Positions 52,197 through 60,710 are shown, numbered from the stretch's first letter. The stretch: 64,000 bases of DNA from Streptomyces sp. NBC_01294 (GCF_035917235.1 NZ_CP108423.1:7593501-7657500); one strand, 5' to 3'. A program made the numbers and translations. The notes: generated from the sequence alone by a model not told the origin.

Positions 52197-52928
52197 TCAC
52201 TTCGTGGTGGCGTACTGCTTGACGCGCAGGACGGCGAAGGTCGGCGCGGTCATCTGCCCGCCGAGGGTGGTGGTGTAGGTGAACGGCTTGCCGACCATGA
52301 CGTCGGCTTCGAAGGCGTCGCCGTCGACGATGTCCTTGATGCCGCTCGCGCCGTTGGCGCTGATGTCGGTGAAGATCGAGTTCGTGTCGCAGTCGGCGAT
52401 GTACCCGTACTTGGGCTGGTGCTTTTCGCCGCAGGCGTTGGCGCGGAAGCTGCCGGCGCCGGTGGCGCTGTCCGCCTGGGTGACGTACCCGTACACCCGG
52501 TAGCACTTGCCGAAGTGCGCGCCGGGGTCCTTGCCCAGGAGCTTGAACTCCCGGTCGGTCAGCTCGGCGAAGTCCGTGCACGCCGGGGTGGCGGGCGTGG
52601 GTGTCGGCGTCGGGGCGGTGGTGGTGGCGGGCGCGGGCGAGGTGGAGTACGTGGCCGCGGCAGTGCCGACCGGCGTGATGGTGGGGGTCGGGGTCGTCTC
52701 GGGGGACGCGCTCACCGTGCTGCTGCCACTGGTGGTGGAGCCGATGGCGTAGCCGACGGTCCCGGCGATGACGGCGGAGGCCACGCAGGCGGCCATCGCG
52801 GCGTAGAGGGGCCCTCGCGCCCGCGCGGGAGCCTGCGGGGGCGCCAGAGGGGGCGGAGGCGGGCCGGGGTAGCCGTAGGCGGGACCCGGCGGGGGCTGCT
52901 GCTGCGCGTTGTCGGGAGGCTGGGACAC
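52197..52928 (-). CDS. Membrane-anchored protein with OB-like extracellular domain
   Basis: 243 residues from GTG 52928 (AGGAG six bases upstream). Pro/Gln-rich cytoplasmic start, one membrane segment (AAMACVASAVIAGTVGYAIG), a Thr/Pro-rich stalk, then a 110-residue domain with four Cys (ACTDF, GKCYRV, NACGEK, ADCDT) and FGKCYRVYGYVTQADSATGA, which looks like an OB or tRNA-anti-like fold. Surface-exposed; function unknown. In the same direction as the next small lipoprotein-like gene. Confidence 0.68.
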   Translation of the reverse strand: MSQPPDNAQQQPPPGPAYGYPGPPPPPLAPPQAPARARGPLYAAMAACVASAVIAGTVGYAIGSTTSGSSTVSASPETTPTPTITPVGTAAATYSTSPAPATTTAPTPTPTPATPACTDFAELTDREFKLLGKDPGAHFGKCYRVYGYVTQADSATGAGSFRANACGEKHQPKYGYIADCDTNSIFTDISANGASGIKDIVDGDAFEADVMVGKPFTYTTTLGGQMTAPTFAVLRVKQYATTK

Positions 52929-53165
52929 GGTGATCTCCTGTGAGGGTGGCGCGGAGGCGGGCAGAGGAGGGGCGGCCGAGCTCGCCGAGCTCGCCGCGGT
53001 CGGCCGCTGCGACGCGGATGGCGCAGGTGCCGCGAAGGACGCGTGCGCCGGCATCGACGCACGCGAACCACCTGGCGGGTGCCGGCCTGCGCCGCGGCGT
53101 GCGGAGGCCCGGGGTCCCGGGCCGGTGACCCCGGGGGCGGTGCGGCGGTGTGTCCTGAGAACCAC

Positions 53166-53199
53166 GGAGCCGGCCGGTGGCTGAGCACGGGCCGGCTCC
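53166..53199 (-). terminator. Terminator hairpin
   Basis: A 10-bp stem GGAGCCGGCC/GGCCGGCTCC with a 14-base loop, 24 bases past the stop of the minus-strand gene at 53223. Confidence 0.65.
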
Positions 53200-53222
53200 G
53201 GCGTGAGAGGCGGTGTTGCCGG

Positions 53223-53768
53223 TCAGAGCGCGTTGCGGGAGACCTTGAGGATCTTGCACTCGATCTTGTCGCCGGGCTTCGCCGCCTTGGCCACGTTGAA
53301 GCCGAGCGCGCCGGCGCTGTCGTCGGTGTACTTCTGGCCCGGCGCCAGGTTCTGAGCGGTCGAGAGGAGGTCTTCCTTCTTCTCGCCGTTGACCAGGACC
53401 TCGCCCTCGGCAAGGTACGAGTAGCGGCGGTCGCCACTGTTGACGTAGTCGACCTTCACTTCGAGTTCCTTCATGTCGAAGTCGCCGGTCTTCACGGCGC
53501 AGGAGGTCACCTTGACGTCCTTGGTGATGTCCGGCTGGCCGCTCTTCCCGCCGGCCGAGGTGCCGTCGGAGGGGTTGACCTGCGCGCTGTCGTAGGACTT
53601 GTCGAGCTCCTTGCCCACCTCTTCTGCGGCCTTGCCGACCACAAGGGTGCAGCCGCCGAGAACCAGGAGGCCGAGGGCGGCGGGGATGCCGCAGCCCAGG
53701 GCGATCTTCTTACCGGTGGACATGCCGGGCTTCGGGGCCGGGGGCTGCTGCTGCGGGTATCCAGACAT
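53223..53768 (-). CDS. DUF4352-like secreted/membrane protein
   Basis: 181 residues. A short Pro/Gln-rich start is followed by IALGCGIPAALGLLVLGGCT, a membrane or lipobox-like segment, then a soluble beta domain: VTSCAVKTGDFDMKELEVKV, RRYSYLAEGEVLVNGEKKED and IECKILKVSRNAL. The Ig-like pattern and its Cys pair recall DUF4352/FxLYD proteins of Streptomyces surfaces. Function unknown. Confidence 0.68.
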   Translation of the reverse strand: MSGYPQQQPPAPKPGMSTGKKIALGCGIPAALGLLVLGGCTLVVGKAAEEVGKELDKSYDSAQVNPSDGTSAGGKSGQPDITKDVKVTSCAVKTGDFDMKELEVKVDYVNSGDRRYSYLAEGEVLVNGEKKEDLLSTAQNLAPGQKYTDDSAGALGFNVAKAAKPGDKIECKILKVSRNAL

Positions 53769-53869
53769 GATGGGGTGTCCTTGAAAAGCAGATGGGTCCC
53801 CAGGTCATGCGTGTGCGGCGCGTGCGGCAGGGGCGGCTCACTATGACAGACACCCGATCAACTTGCACG

Positions 53870-53886
53870 CTCGTCTCACAGACGAG
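53870..53886. promoter_or_regulatory. Inverted repeat before the small HTH-tail gene
   Basis: CTCGTCT-CAC-AGACGAG (7-base arms, 3-base spacer), 27 bases before ATG 53913 and in the gap to the divergent gene. Confidence 0.5.
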
Positions 53887-53912
53887 TGATCAGGATTTGG
53901 ACAGGCTGGCCC

Positions 53913-54347
53913 ATGAGGATCACAAGGAGCGGAAGCGGCGTCACCGTGGAGGACTTCCCCGGCTACGAAGGCCACAGCTTCATCATCGGCTTCCCCGCCG
54001 GCGGCACGAAGCCCAACGGCTTCTACGTCAAAGCCCCCGACGGCCAACCCGTCACCGCGACCTGGCTGCGTCGCCTTCCTCTCGACAGACTCCTGCGTGC
54101 CGCTGCCGAGGCCCGTGCCGCCGAGATCGCCGGGGAAGTCGACGCCGCCCCCGCCACCGAGGGCCGCCCCTACGGCGGCGGTGGCGAACACCTCGCCAAA
54201 GTCGCCGAGGTCTACCAGTGGGCCACCGAGCGCAACATCCCCCCGCGCCGCGCGATCGCGACCCGCTGGGCCCGCTCCGAGGCCACGGCCGGCCGCTGGA
54301 TCGCCGAAGCCCGGAAGAAGGGCGTGCTGCCCCCGGCCGGAAAGTGA
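53913..54347 (+). CDS. Hypothetical protein with HTH-like C-terminus
   Basis: 144 residues from ATG 53913; GTG 53886 and GTG 53946 (with AAGGAG at 53924) are alternative starts. The N-terminal part is beta-rich (VEDFPGYEGHSFIIGFPAGG, GFYVKAPDGQPVTATWLR). The end, EHLAKVAEVYQWATERNIPP and WARSEATAGRWIAEARKKGV, resembles the HTH tail seen in many Streptomyces proteins of unknown role (S/ATAGRWIAxARxKG). Possible DNA-binding protein; the target is unknown. Confidence 0.62.
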   Translation: MRITRSGSGVTVEDFPGYEGHSFIIGFPAGGTKPNGFYVKAPDGQPVTATWLRRLPLDRLLRAAAEARAAEIAGEVDAAPATEGRPYGGGGEHLAKVAEVYQWATERNIPPRRAIATRWARSEATAGRWIAEARKKGVLPPAGK

Positions 54348-54355
54348 CCCGAGAA

Positions 54356-54646
54356 TCAGGGACGGACGGTGCTCAGGGGGAGGGTCGCCCCGGCGCGTAC
54401 GGAATCGATGACCGCGTCATGCAGGGCACGGCTCGCGTCCTCGCTGGGGCAGGGCACGGGGCTTCCGGTGAGGGGGAGCCAGTCGGACCCGCCGCTGTAC
54501 TGCACGGTGACGTGCGCCAGACCCTCGGCCTCGGTCCAGGTGGTGTGAATGTCGAGCTCACCGGTGAGGGCGTGGCCCCCTTCACCGGTCTCTACTCCGT
54601 CGCGACCGGCGAAGATCCCGCGAGTGGTCCATGATGCCCAGCTCAT
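54356..54646 (-). CDS. Hypothetical protein (96 aa)
   Basis: 96 residues from ATG 54646 (GGGAGG upstream). GELDIHTTWTEAEGLAHVTV, SGGSDWLPLTGSPVPCPSED, and a helical end. No signal peptide or known domain. Its stop lies nine bases from the convergent HTH-tail gene. Confidence 0.58.
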   Translation of the reverse strand: MSWASWTTRGIFAGRDGVETGEGGHALTGELDIHTTWTEAEGLAHVTVQYSGGSDWLPLTGSPVPCPSEDASRALHDAVIDSVRAGATLPLSTVRP

Positions 54647-54770
54647 CCTGCCTCCCTGCGGTACTCGTCCTGCCAGTGTGAACGCGCAGGCCCTCCCGCG
54701 CCCCTCAGGGCCGGGCCGAGAGCCGAGGACGCCGCCGCGGCCGACGAAGGATGCGCCCGGCACGGCCCGG

Positions 54771-55220
54771 TCAGCGGTCGTACTGGCGCAGGCACAGGTC
54801 GACGATGGACGGCGGTACGACGCCTTCCGCGGCCGCGCACAGCTCGTCCGCCGGGGGAGGAGGGACCGGCCGGCGGCGCGGACGAGCGGTCGTCGGCCCC
54901 GGCTGGCGCTTCCGCCGGGGCGGCGGCGCCGCCTTCGTGCGCGTCCGCTCGCGTGCCGGTTCCGGGTTCGCCTCCGGCACCGGGTCGGCCACCCGGCCGG
55001 CCACCGGGTCCGGACCGTGCGTCGCGGGCGCCGGCAGCTCGCCCAGGGGCAGGGCGGCCAGGGGGAGGGGCGAGGGGGACGAGGGGACGTCGGGTGCGCC
55101 GGCGGGCGGTACCGCACCCCGTACGGGAACCGGAGCCGCATCCTGCGGCCCGACGGAGACACAGCCGGCGCTGGCGAGGAGCGCGACGAGGGAGAGGGGC
55201 ACGGCCCGGCGTAACTGCAT
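54771..55220 (-). CDS. Putative lipoprotein with TTA codon 3
   Basis: 149 residues from ATG 55220 (AAGGTGG upstream). Lipoprotein signal MQLRRAVPLSLVALLASAGC, lipobox LASAGC. The mature part is Pro/Arg-rich and probably unstructured (KAAPPPRRKRQPGPTTARPR), ending in a short Cys pair region (DELCAAAEGVVPPSIVDLCL). The third codon is TTA (55212-55214), a position where bldA limitation would act early. Function unknown. Confidence 0.6.
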   Translation of the reverse strand: MQLRRAVPLSLVALLASAGCVSVGPQDAAPVPVRGAVPPAGAPDVPSSPSPLPLAALPLGELPAPATHGPDPVAGRVADPVPEANPEPARERTRTKAAPPPRRKRQPGPTTARPRRRPVPPPPADELCAAAEGVVPPSIVDLCLRQYDR

Positions 55221-55411
55221 CCGACCACCTTGCCGCACGGCGTACCCGACCCGGTTCCCCACCTCACGCGTGCGGGTGACCCCGGGCCGGTCCGGGCGCC
55301 CGGGGCGTGTGGCAGATTGGAACGGCAGTGCGGGCGGCAGGGGAGGCGCGACCCCCGGCACCCCGTGTTGCCGCGCCCTGCCCGCCGATCGCCCGTACGG
55401 AGTACCGGTCC

Positions 55412-56740
55412 ATGACGTCAGCCGCCGCGCCCGGCAACCCCGCGCACATCCCCGAGTCCGGACCGTCCGAGTCCGGTCCGCCCCAGTCCGTACCGCCCCA
55501 GTCCGTACGGTCGACCGCCGCCTCCGAGTCCGCAGTCCCTCCGGAGGCGGGGCCGGGAGCCGGGAGCGGTCCCGCCCCCTGGAAGGGCTGGGCGGCCGTG
55601 TGCGCCGTCGCGCTCGGCATCTTCTGCCTGATCACCTCCGAGCTGCTGCCCGTCGGCCTGCTCACGCCCGTCGGGGCCGACCTCGGCGTGTCCGACGGGA
55701 CCGCCGGACTGATGGTCACCGTGCCCGGCCTCGTCGCCGGATTCTGCGCGCCGTTCGTCACCGTCGGCGCCGGCCGCCTCGACCGCCGGCTCGTGCTCTG
55801 CGTCCTCATCGCCCTGATGGCCGCCGCCAACCTCGCCGCCGCCCTCGCCCCGAACTTCGCCGTCGTCCTGGCCGCCCGCCTGCTCGTCGGGGTCAGCGTC
55901 GGCGGATTCTGGGCCATCGCCGGCGGACTCGCCGTACGCCTGGTCCCGGAGCGCCACGTCGGCCGGGCGACCGCGCTCGTCTTCGGCGGTGTCCCCACCG
56001 CCTCCGTGCTCGGCGTCCCCGCCGGCACCCTGCTCGGCGAACTCGGCGGCTGGCGCACCGCCTTCGCGGCGGTCGGCGTCCTCGGCCTCGTCACGCTGGC
56101 CGCCCTGCTCCTGCTGCTGCCCCCGCTGCCGCCGACCCGGCACATCCGCTTCCCCGAACTCCCCGCCCTGCTCCGCGAGAACCCCGCCGTCCGGGCCGGC
56201 GTCATCGTCACCTTCCTCGTGGTGACCGGGCAGTTCGCCGCCTACACCTTCGTACGGCCGATCCTGCAGGACGTCTCCGGCATCGACGCCGAGTTCGTCA
56301 GCACGCTGCTGCTCGGCTACGGCCTCGCGGGAGTCGCGGGCAACTTCCTGGCCGGGGCGCGCGACGCGTACCGGACCCTGCTCGTCGTCAGCGCCTCCCT
56401 CACCGTGGTCCTCGCGCTCATCGCCGTCGTTCCGGGACCGGTCGCCGGGACCACGCTGCTGCTCGCCTGGGGACTCGTGTACGGCGGGGTGTCGGTGAGC
56501 CTGCAGAGCTGGATGATCAAGGCGGCCCCGGCCGCCGCCGAGGCCGCGTCCTCGCTCATGGTGGCCGTGTTCAACCTCGCCATAGCCGCGGGCGCGCTGT
56601 TCGGCGGTCTCGCGGTCGACGGCATCTCCGCGCCTGCCGCTCCGCTCGGCGGAGCCGCCCTGATGCTCGTGGCGGCCGGCACCGTCTGGGCCACCGCGGT
56701 CCGCCGCAAGCCCGACGCCCTCGACCGGGCGGCGGGGTGA
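55412..56740 (+). CDS. MFS transporter (DHA1 type)
   Basis: 442 residues. A 60-residue Ser/Pro-rich N-terminus contains short repeats (SGPPQSVPPQSV) and is followed by 12 membrane segments. GIFCLITSELLPVGLLTPVG is the hallmark of the DHA1 sugar-efflux/chloramphenicol-resistance clade (YdhP/CmlR-like), and AARLLVGVSVGGFWAIAGGL the motif region of TM4-5. Exports small molecules with protons; the substrate is unknown. The start at 55412 is the last Met before the repeat region; a shorter start is possible. Confidence 0.84.
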   Translation: MTSAAAPGNPAHIPESGPSESGPPQSVPPQSVRSTAASESAVPPEAGPGAGSGPAPWKGWAAVCAVALGIFCLITSELLPVGLLTPVGADLGVSDGTAGLMVTVPGLVAGFCAPFVTVGAGRLDRRLVLCVLIALMAAANLAAALAPNFAVVLAARLLVGVSVGGFWAIAGGLAVRLVPERHVGRATALVFGGVPTASVLGVPAGTLLGELGGWRTAFAAVGVLGLVTLAALLLLLPPLPPTRHIRFPELPALLRENPAVRAGVIVTFLVVTGQFAAYTFVRPILQDVSGIDAEFVSTLLLGYGLAGVAGNFLAGARDAYRTLLVVSASLTVVLALIAVVPGPVAGTTLLLAWGLVYGGVSVSLQSWMIKAAPAAAEAASSLMVAVFNLAIAAGALFGGLAVDGISAPAAPLGGAALMLVAAGTVWATAVRRKPDALDRAAG

Positions 56741-57102
56741 TGCTGCGGGTGAAGTGGAGAGGCGAAGTCGAGAGGTGAAGTGGAAGGGTTCGCACCGGAT
56801 AGACCGGACGCTCGGGATCAGATCGGACATGCGGCTTGACCTGGCCGTTCCGGAGGGCAAGAGTGCGCCCGAATCAAGAACCACTGCTTGAGCCGCACTT
56901 CGGAGATACGCCAGATGTCCACATCCGCTCGCTCCCCGCTCCCCCCGGCCACGATCGGCGGTTCTCCGGCACTCGGCATCCCTGGCGCCCCCGGCGTCGG
57001 TGGGGTCCCGGCTCCGGCCGCCCGGCGGCCCAGAGCCTGACCGGCCGGGCAGGGGCCGGCACCGCACCGCGGCGCCTGCCCCCGCCCCCGCCGGGAGACA
57101 CC
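56741..57102. other. Intergenic region without clear gene
   Basis: 362 bases. It begins with three imperfect 13-base repeats of GAAGTGGAGAGG type (56751-56790). From 56820 to 56910 a less GC-rich patch contains a weak minus-strand frame that I do not accept as a gene. GGGAGA at 57092 serves the next gene. Confidence 0.5.
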
Positions 57103-57850
57103 ATGTCCCAGACCCAGCACCCCGATGAGAGCGGGATCGTCCCCGACGACCACCTGCTCGTACGCCCGTACGTCGCCCCCTTGGGCCGACCGCCCCAATC
57201 GACGGCGCCCGCCTGGCCGCAGACCGGCCCCCTCGCCTTCCCCGGCCCTGCGCGCGGCCCGGTCACCGGCGCCTCCGCTCCGACCCCGCCGCCCGCCGAC
57301 CGCCGTGACGCGGACTCCGCCACGGGCCGCGGCCGTAGCCGCGGCCGTGCCGGCCGAAGCCGGCTTCCGGCGGCCGTCCTCACCCTGCTCGCGCTCTTCG
57401 CGGTGGGCGCCCTGGTGCTGCTGTCGGCCGGCCCCGACCCGCAGCCGCCCCGGGCCGCGCCACCGGCCGACCTGTCCGTGCCGGTGCTCCCGGGCGGGCC
57501 CGGCGCCGACGACGAACCCGGGCCGACCGCGTCCGTACGGTCCGCCGCGCCCACGGCCGCGGAGGCCTCGGACACGCCCGCGAGCCAGAGCCCGAAGCCG
57601 ACGCCCCCGCCGAGCTCCTCGGCCCCGTCACCGGCGGGCGGCTCCGGGAACCCTGCGGATGGGGGACAGCGGGCCCGAGGTGCGCTCCCTGCAGGAGATG
57701 CTCTACGGGCAGGGGTTCACGTACGTCTCCGTCACCGGCGTCTACGACGCCCAGACCAAGCGCGGCGTCAGCCAGCTCCAGCGCGACCGGTCCATCAAGG
57801 GCGACCCCCCGGGCGTCTACGGTCCGGCCACCCGGGCGGCGATGGAGTAG
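57103..57850 (+). pseudogene. Membrane-anchored peptidoglycan-binding protein, frameshifted
   Basis: ATG 57103 (GGGAGA upstream) opens a frame with a Pro-rich cytoplasmic start, one membrane helix (LPAAVLTLLALFAVGALVLL) and a Pro/Ser stalk. At the GGG run 57646-57648 the frame breaks. One base too many (or two too few) separates it from LRMGDSGPEVRSLQEMLYGQ, FTYVSVTGVYDAQTKRGVSQ and YGPATRAAME, a complete PG_binding_1 domain ending at 57850 in the next frame. The repaired protein would be about 248 residues. True mutation or sequencing error. Confidence 0.78.
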
Positions 57851-57874
57851 CAGCGCGAGGTCTTCGACGGTGGT

Positions 57875-58618
57875 TCAGTGGCCGCCGGAGACCCGCAGCA
57901 CGGTGCCCGTCGTGTACGAGGCGTCCGGGGAGAGCAGCCAGGCGATCGACCCGGCGATCTCCTCGGGCCGGCCGGGCCGTCCGAGCGGGATCCCGGCGGC
58001 GGCCCGGGCCGGGCGGTCGGGGTCGCCCATCGCCGCGTGGATGTCGGTCTCGATGATGCCGGGCGCCACGGCGTTGACCCGGATCCCGTCCGGGCCGAGC
58101 TCCTTGGACAGCCCCACGGTCAGCGCGTCCACGGCCGCCTTGGTCGCCGCGTAGTGCACGTACTCCCCGGGGCTGCCGAGGGTGGCGGCCGCGGAGGAGA
58201 CGTTCACGATCGCCCCGCCGCCGGCCTCCGCCATGTCCCGGGCGGCCCGGCGGCAGCACAGCAGGTACCCGAGGAGGTTCACCTCGACCACCCGCCGCAG
58301 GTCCTCGGTCCGGGCGTCGGCGAGCCGGCCCAGCGGTCCGGTCACCCCGGCGTTGTTGACCAGCCCGGTCACCGTGCCGAGTTCGGCGCCCGCGATGTCG
58401 AACAGCCGCTCCACGGCACACTCCTCGGAGGTGTCACCGCGTACGGTCACACAGCGGGCCCCGGCCGAGCGTACGCGCGCGGCGACGGACTCGGCCGCCA
58501 CCTCGTCGCGGGCGTAACCCAGCACCAGGTCGTGCCCGTCGGCGGCCAGCCGCAGACAGGCCGCCGCCCCGATGCCCCTGCTCCCGCCGGTGACGACGGT
58601 GACCGGACGACGTGACAT
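57875..58618 (-). CDS. SDR-family NAD(P)-dependent oxidoreductase
   Basis: 247 residues from ATG 58618 (AGGAGG upstream). Classical SDR: cofactor loop TGGSRGIGAA (10-19), GLVNNAGVTG, the Ser in IVNVSSAAAT, catalytic YAATK (Tyr-x-x-x-Lys) and NAVAPGIIETDI. Close in type to 3-oxoacyl-ACP reductase-like FabG paralogues. Substrate unknown. Divergent from the RNA ligase gene. Confidence 0.9.
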   Translation of the reverse strand: MSRRPVTVVTGGSRGIGAAACLRLAADGHDLVLGYARDEVAAESVAARVRSAGARCVTVRGDTSEECAVERLFDIAGAELGTVTGLVNNAGVTGPLGRLADARTEDLRRVVEVNLLGYLLCCRRAARDMAEAGGGAIVNVSSAAATLGSPGEYVHYAATKAAVDALTVGLSKELGPDGIRVNAVAPGIIETDIHAAMGDPDRPARAAAGIPLGRPGRPEEIAGSIAWLLSPDASYTTGTVLRVSGGH

Positions 58619-58692
58619 ATGAGCCTCCTGGGGCGCGGAACGCGGAGCACGGACGACCGGGTCGCCCGCACGGTGGCGCAGGCTAACACCGT

Positions 58693-58711
58693 GATAATCG
58701 CTGGACCAGCG
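58693..58711 (+). promoter_or_regulatory. RNA ligase promoter with palindrome
   Basis: GATAAT (58693-58698), a good -10, is followed at once by the perfect palindrome CGCTGG-A-CCAGCG (58699-58711). The site lies about 90 bases before the RNA ligase start and in the gap to the divergent SDR gene. A repressor bound here would cover the transcription start. Confidence 0.6.
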
Positions 58712-58796
58712 GAAATGGTGGAACGGACAGTGGTCGTCACCGACGCGCCGCACCACCGGACGTCGGCCGCGTCCGTGACGACCGTGGGAGACCTCC

Positions 58797-59873
58797 ATGT
58801 CCACTCTGCGAGTAACCGCCGAAGAACTGACCGTCCATGAGCACCCGAACGCCGATGCGTTGGAACTGGCCCAGGTGGGCCTGTACCGGGCCGTCATCGC
58901 CAAGGGGGCCTACCGCACCGGCGAGTTCGCGCTCTACATACCCGAACAGGCCGTGCTGCCCGCCGCCCTGATCGAGGAACTGGGCCTCACCGGGCGGCTG
59001 TCCGGCAGCTCCGCCGACCGGGTCAAGGCGGTCCGGCTGCGCGGCGAGCTCTCGCAGGGACTGGTGTGCAGGCCGCGCGCCCTCGCCGACGTCGACCTGG
59101 CGCAAGCGGCCAAGGAGGGCACGGACTTCGCGGAGCTGCTCGGCATCACCAAATGGGCCCCGCCCGTCCCCACCACCATGGACGGTGACGTCGAAGCGGC
59201 CGCCGACCTGCTGCCGTGGGTCGACATCGAGAACCTCCAGCGCTACCCGCACATCTTCGAGTCCGGCGAGCCGGTCGTCCTCACCGAGAAACTGCACGGC
59301 ACCGCCTGCCTGTTCACGTACCTGGCCGAGGACGAGCGGTGCCTCGTCTCCTCCAAGGGATTCGGCTCGAAGGGGCTGGCGCTCAAGGAGGACGAGCGCA
59401 ACGTCTACTGGCGTGCCGTCCGCGGCCACGGCGTGCCGGCCGTCGCGGCGGCCCTGGCGGCCCGGCTCGGCGCGACCCGCGTCGGGATCTTCGCCGAGGT
59501 GTACGGCGCGGGCGTCCAGGACCTGTCGTACGGGACCGACGTGCGCACCGCCGACACGCCGCCCGGGTACGCCGTCTTCGACGTGTCCGCCGAGATCGAC
59601 GGACAGGTGCGCTGGCTGGACCCGGCCGTCGTCCTGGAGGACGGTGAACTGCCGCTGGTGCCACGGTTGTACGAGGGCCCGTACGGGCTCGACACGGTGC
59701 TGGAGCTGGCGAGCGGCCGCGAGACCGTGTCCGGGCGGGAGGCGCACCTGCGGGAGGGGGTCGTCATCCGGTCGTCGACGGAGCGGTACAGCCCGGTGGT
59801 GGGCGGCCGCGCGATCGCCAAGGCGGTCAGTCCGGCGTACCTGACGCGCAAGGGCGGCACGGAGTACGAGTGA
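58797..59873 (+). CDS. RNA ligase, DRB0094 (DraRnl) family
   Basis: 358 residues (family about 340). Covalent nucleotidyltransferase motifs are in order: motif I TEKLHGTA with the AMP-accepting Lys 165, motif III-like RVGIFAEVYGAGV, motif IV EGVVIRSS (about 320), motif V IAKAVSPAYL (about 340). The N-terminal module (about 1-120) with VHEHPNADALELAQVGLYRA is the OB-like domain specific to this family. The Deinococcus enzyme seals nicked RNA with ATP. GGGAG precedes the ATG. The neighbours, an HD phosphohydrolase and an EEP-2H-PAP protein, support an RNA-repair role. Confidence 0.9.
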   Translation: MSTLRVTAEELTVHEHPNADALELAQVGLYRAVIAKGAYRTGEFALYIPEQAVLPAALIEELGLTGRLSGSSADRVKAVRLRGELSQGLVCRPRALADVDLAQAAKEGTDFAELLGITKWAPPVPTTMDGDVEAAADLLPWVDIENLQRYPHIFESGEPVVLTEKLHGTACLFTYLAEDERCLVSSKGFGSKGLALKEDERNVYWRAVRGHGVPAVAAALAARLGATRVGIFAEVYGAGVQDLSYGTDVRTADTPPGYAVFDVSAEIDGQVRWLDPAVVLEDGELPLVPRLYEGPYGLDTVLELASGRETVSGREAHLREGVVIRSSTERYSPVVGGRAIAKAVSPAYLTRKGGTEYE

Positions 59874-59911
59874 CCGGAACGGGGTCGGATTTCGGAGCCG
59901 TCGGAGCCGTG

Positions 59912-59933
59912 GGGGGTGATCACCCCCTACGGT
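59912..59933 (+). promoter_or_regulatory. HD-gene leaderless promoter with 16-bp palindrome
   Basis: Perfect palindrome GGGGGTGATCACCCCC (59912-59927) directly abutting the -10 TACGGT (59928-59933), which stands six bases before ATG 59940. Confidence 0.65.
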
Positions 59934-59939
59934 GATCTG

Positions 59940-60536
59940 ATGCCCACCACCGATGCCCTGTCCCGGGCGCTCGACGCCCGGGGAGAACCGCCGCTGCGAC
60001 CGCTGCCGCCGGCCGTGTCCGCGCTGTTGCGCACGCTGGCCGCCCCGCCCCGGCTGGCCGCGCACCTGCGGCTCGTGCACGACGTCGCGCACGAGCTCGC
60101 GGACTGGCTGGCGGGGCACTGCCCGGCCCTGGCCTTCGACCGCGAGGCCGTGTTGTTCGGGGCGGCCACGCACGACATCGGCAAGGCGGTGCACACCGCC
60201 GAACTGAGCGGGCCGGGCTCCGCGCACGAGCCGGCGGGCCGGGAACTCCTGCTCGCGCACGGGTTCACCGAGGACCGGGCCCGGTTCGCCGCGACGCACG
60301 CCGCATGGGACGACGACGGCGTGAGCGTCGAGGAGTTGCTGGTCAGCGTCGCCGACAAGGTGTGGAAGGGCAAGCGGGTCCAGGGCCTGGAGGACCTCCT
60401 GGTGGACCGCCTGGCCGCGGCGGCCGGCACCGAGCGCTGGGCGGCGTACCTGGAGCTGGACGGGGTGCTGGGGCGGATCGCCGAGGGGGCGGACGGGCGG
60501 CTCGGCTTCCAGGCCGCCTTTCCCGTGCACGCCTGA
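59940..60536 (+). CDS. HD-domain phosphohydrolase
   Basis: 198 residues from ATG 59940, fixed by the leaderless -10 TACGGT. Metal ligands of an HD domain: His 47 (RLVHDVAHE), His-Asp 78-79 (AATHDIGKAVHT), further His in FAATHAAWDDD, and Asp 139 (VSVADKVWKGKR). HD proteins hydrolyse phosphomonoesters or diesters. In Deinococcus an HD-kinase protein (DRB0098) is encoded near the same RNA ligase family, so RNA-end processing is a reasonable guess. It lies 66 bases after the ligase with its own palindrome-controlled promoter. Confidence 0.8.
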   Translation: MPTTDALSRALDARGEPPLRPLPPAVSALLRTLAAPPRLAAHLRLVHDVAHELADWLAGHCPALAFDREAVLFGAATHDIGKAVHTAELSGPGSAHEPAGRELLLAHGFTEDRARFAATHAAWDDDGVSVEELLVSVADKVWKGKRVQGLEDLLVDRLAAAAGTERWAAYLELDGVLGRIAEGADGRLGFQAAFPVHA

Positions 60537-60598
60537 CCGGCCGCCCGCCTGACCGGCCGGGCCGTACGGCACCGCGCCTGTGTCCGCGCCCGGGCCCC

Positions 60599-60710
60599 GC
60601 GCCACGCCGCGCCCGCGCCACGCCGCGCCCGCGCCACGCCGCGCCCGCGCCACGCCGCGCCCGCGCCACGCCGCGCCCGCGCCACGCCGCGCCCGCGCCA
60701 CGCCGCGCCG
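60599..60710. repeat. 16-bp tandem repeat, seven copies
   Basis: Unit GCGCCACGCCGCGCCC starting at 60599 and repeated every 16 bases, the seventh with a change at its end. It fills the gap between the HD gene and the oxidoreductase gene and contains no gene. Confidence 0.9.

Noticed and set aside
56818..57198. Minus-strand frame ending in a somewhat protein-like stretch
   Set aside because: No ribosome site, no recognised domain, and the upstream part is a shadow of the peptidoglycan-binding gene.
60599..60710. Regular 16-base repeats as a CRISPR array
   Set aside because: Direct minisatellite without spacers.
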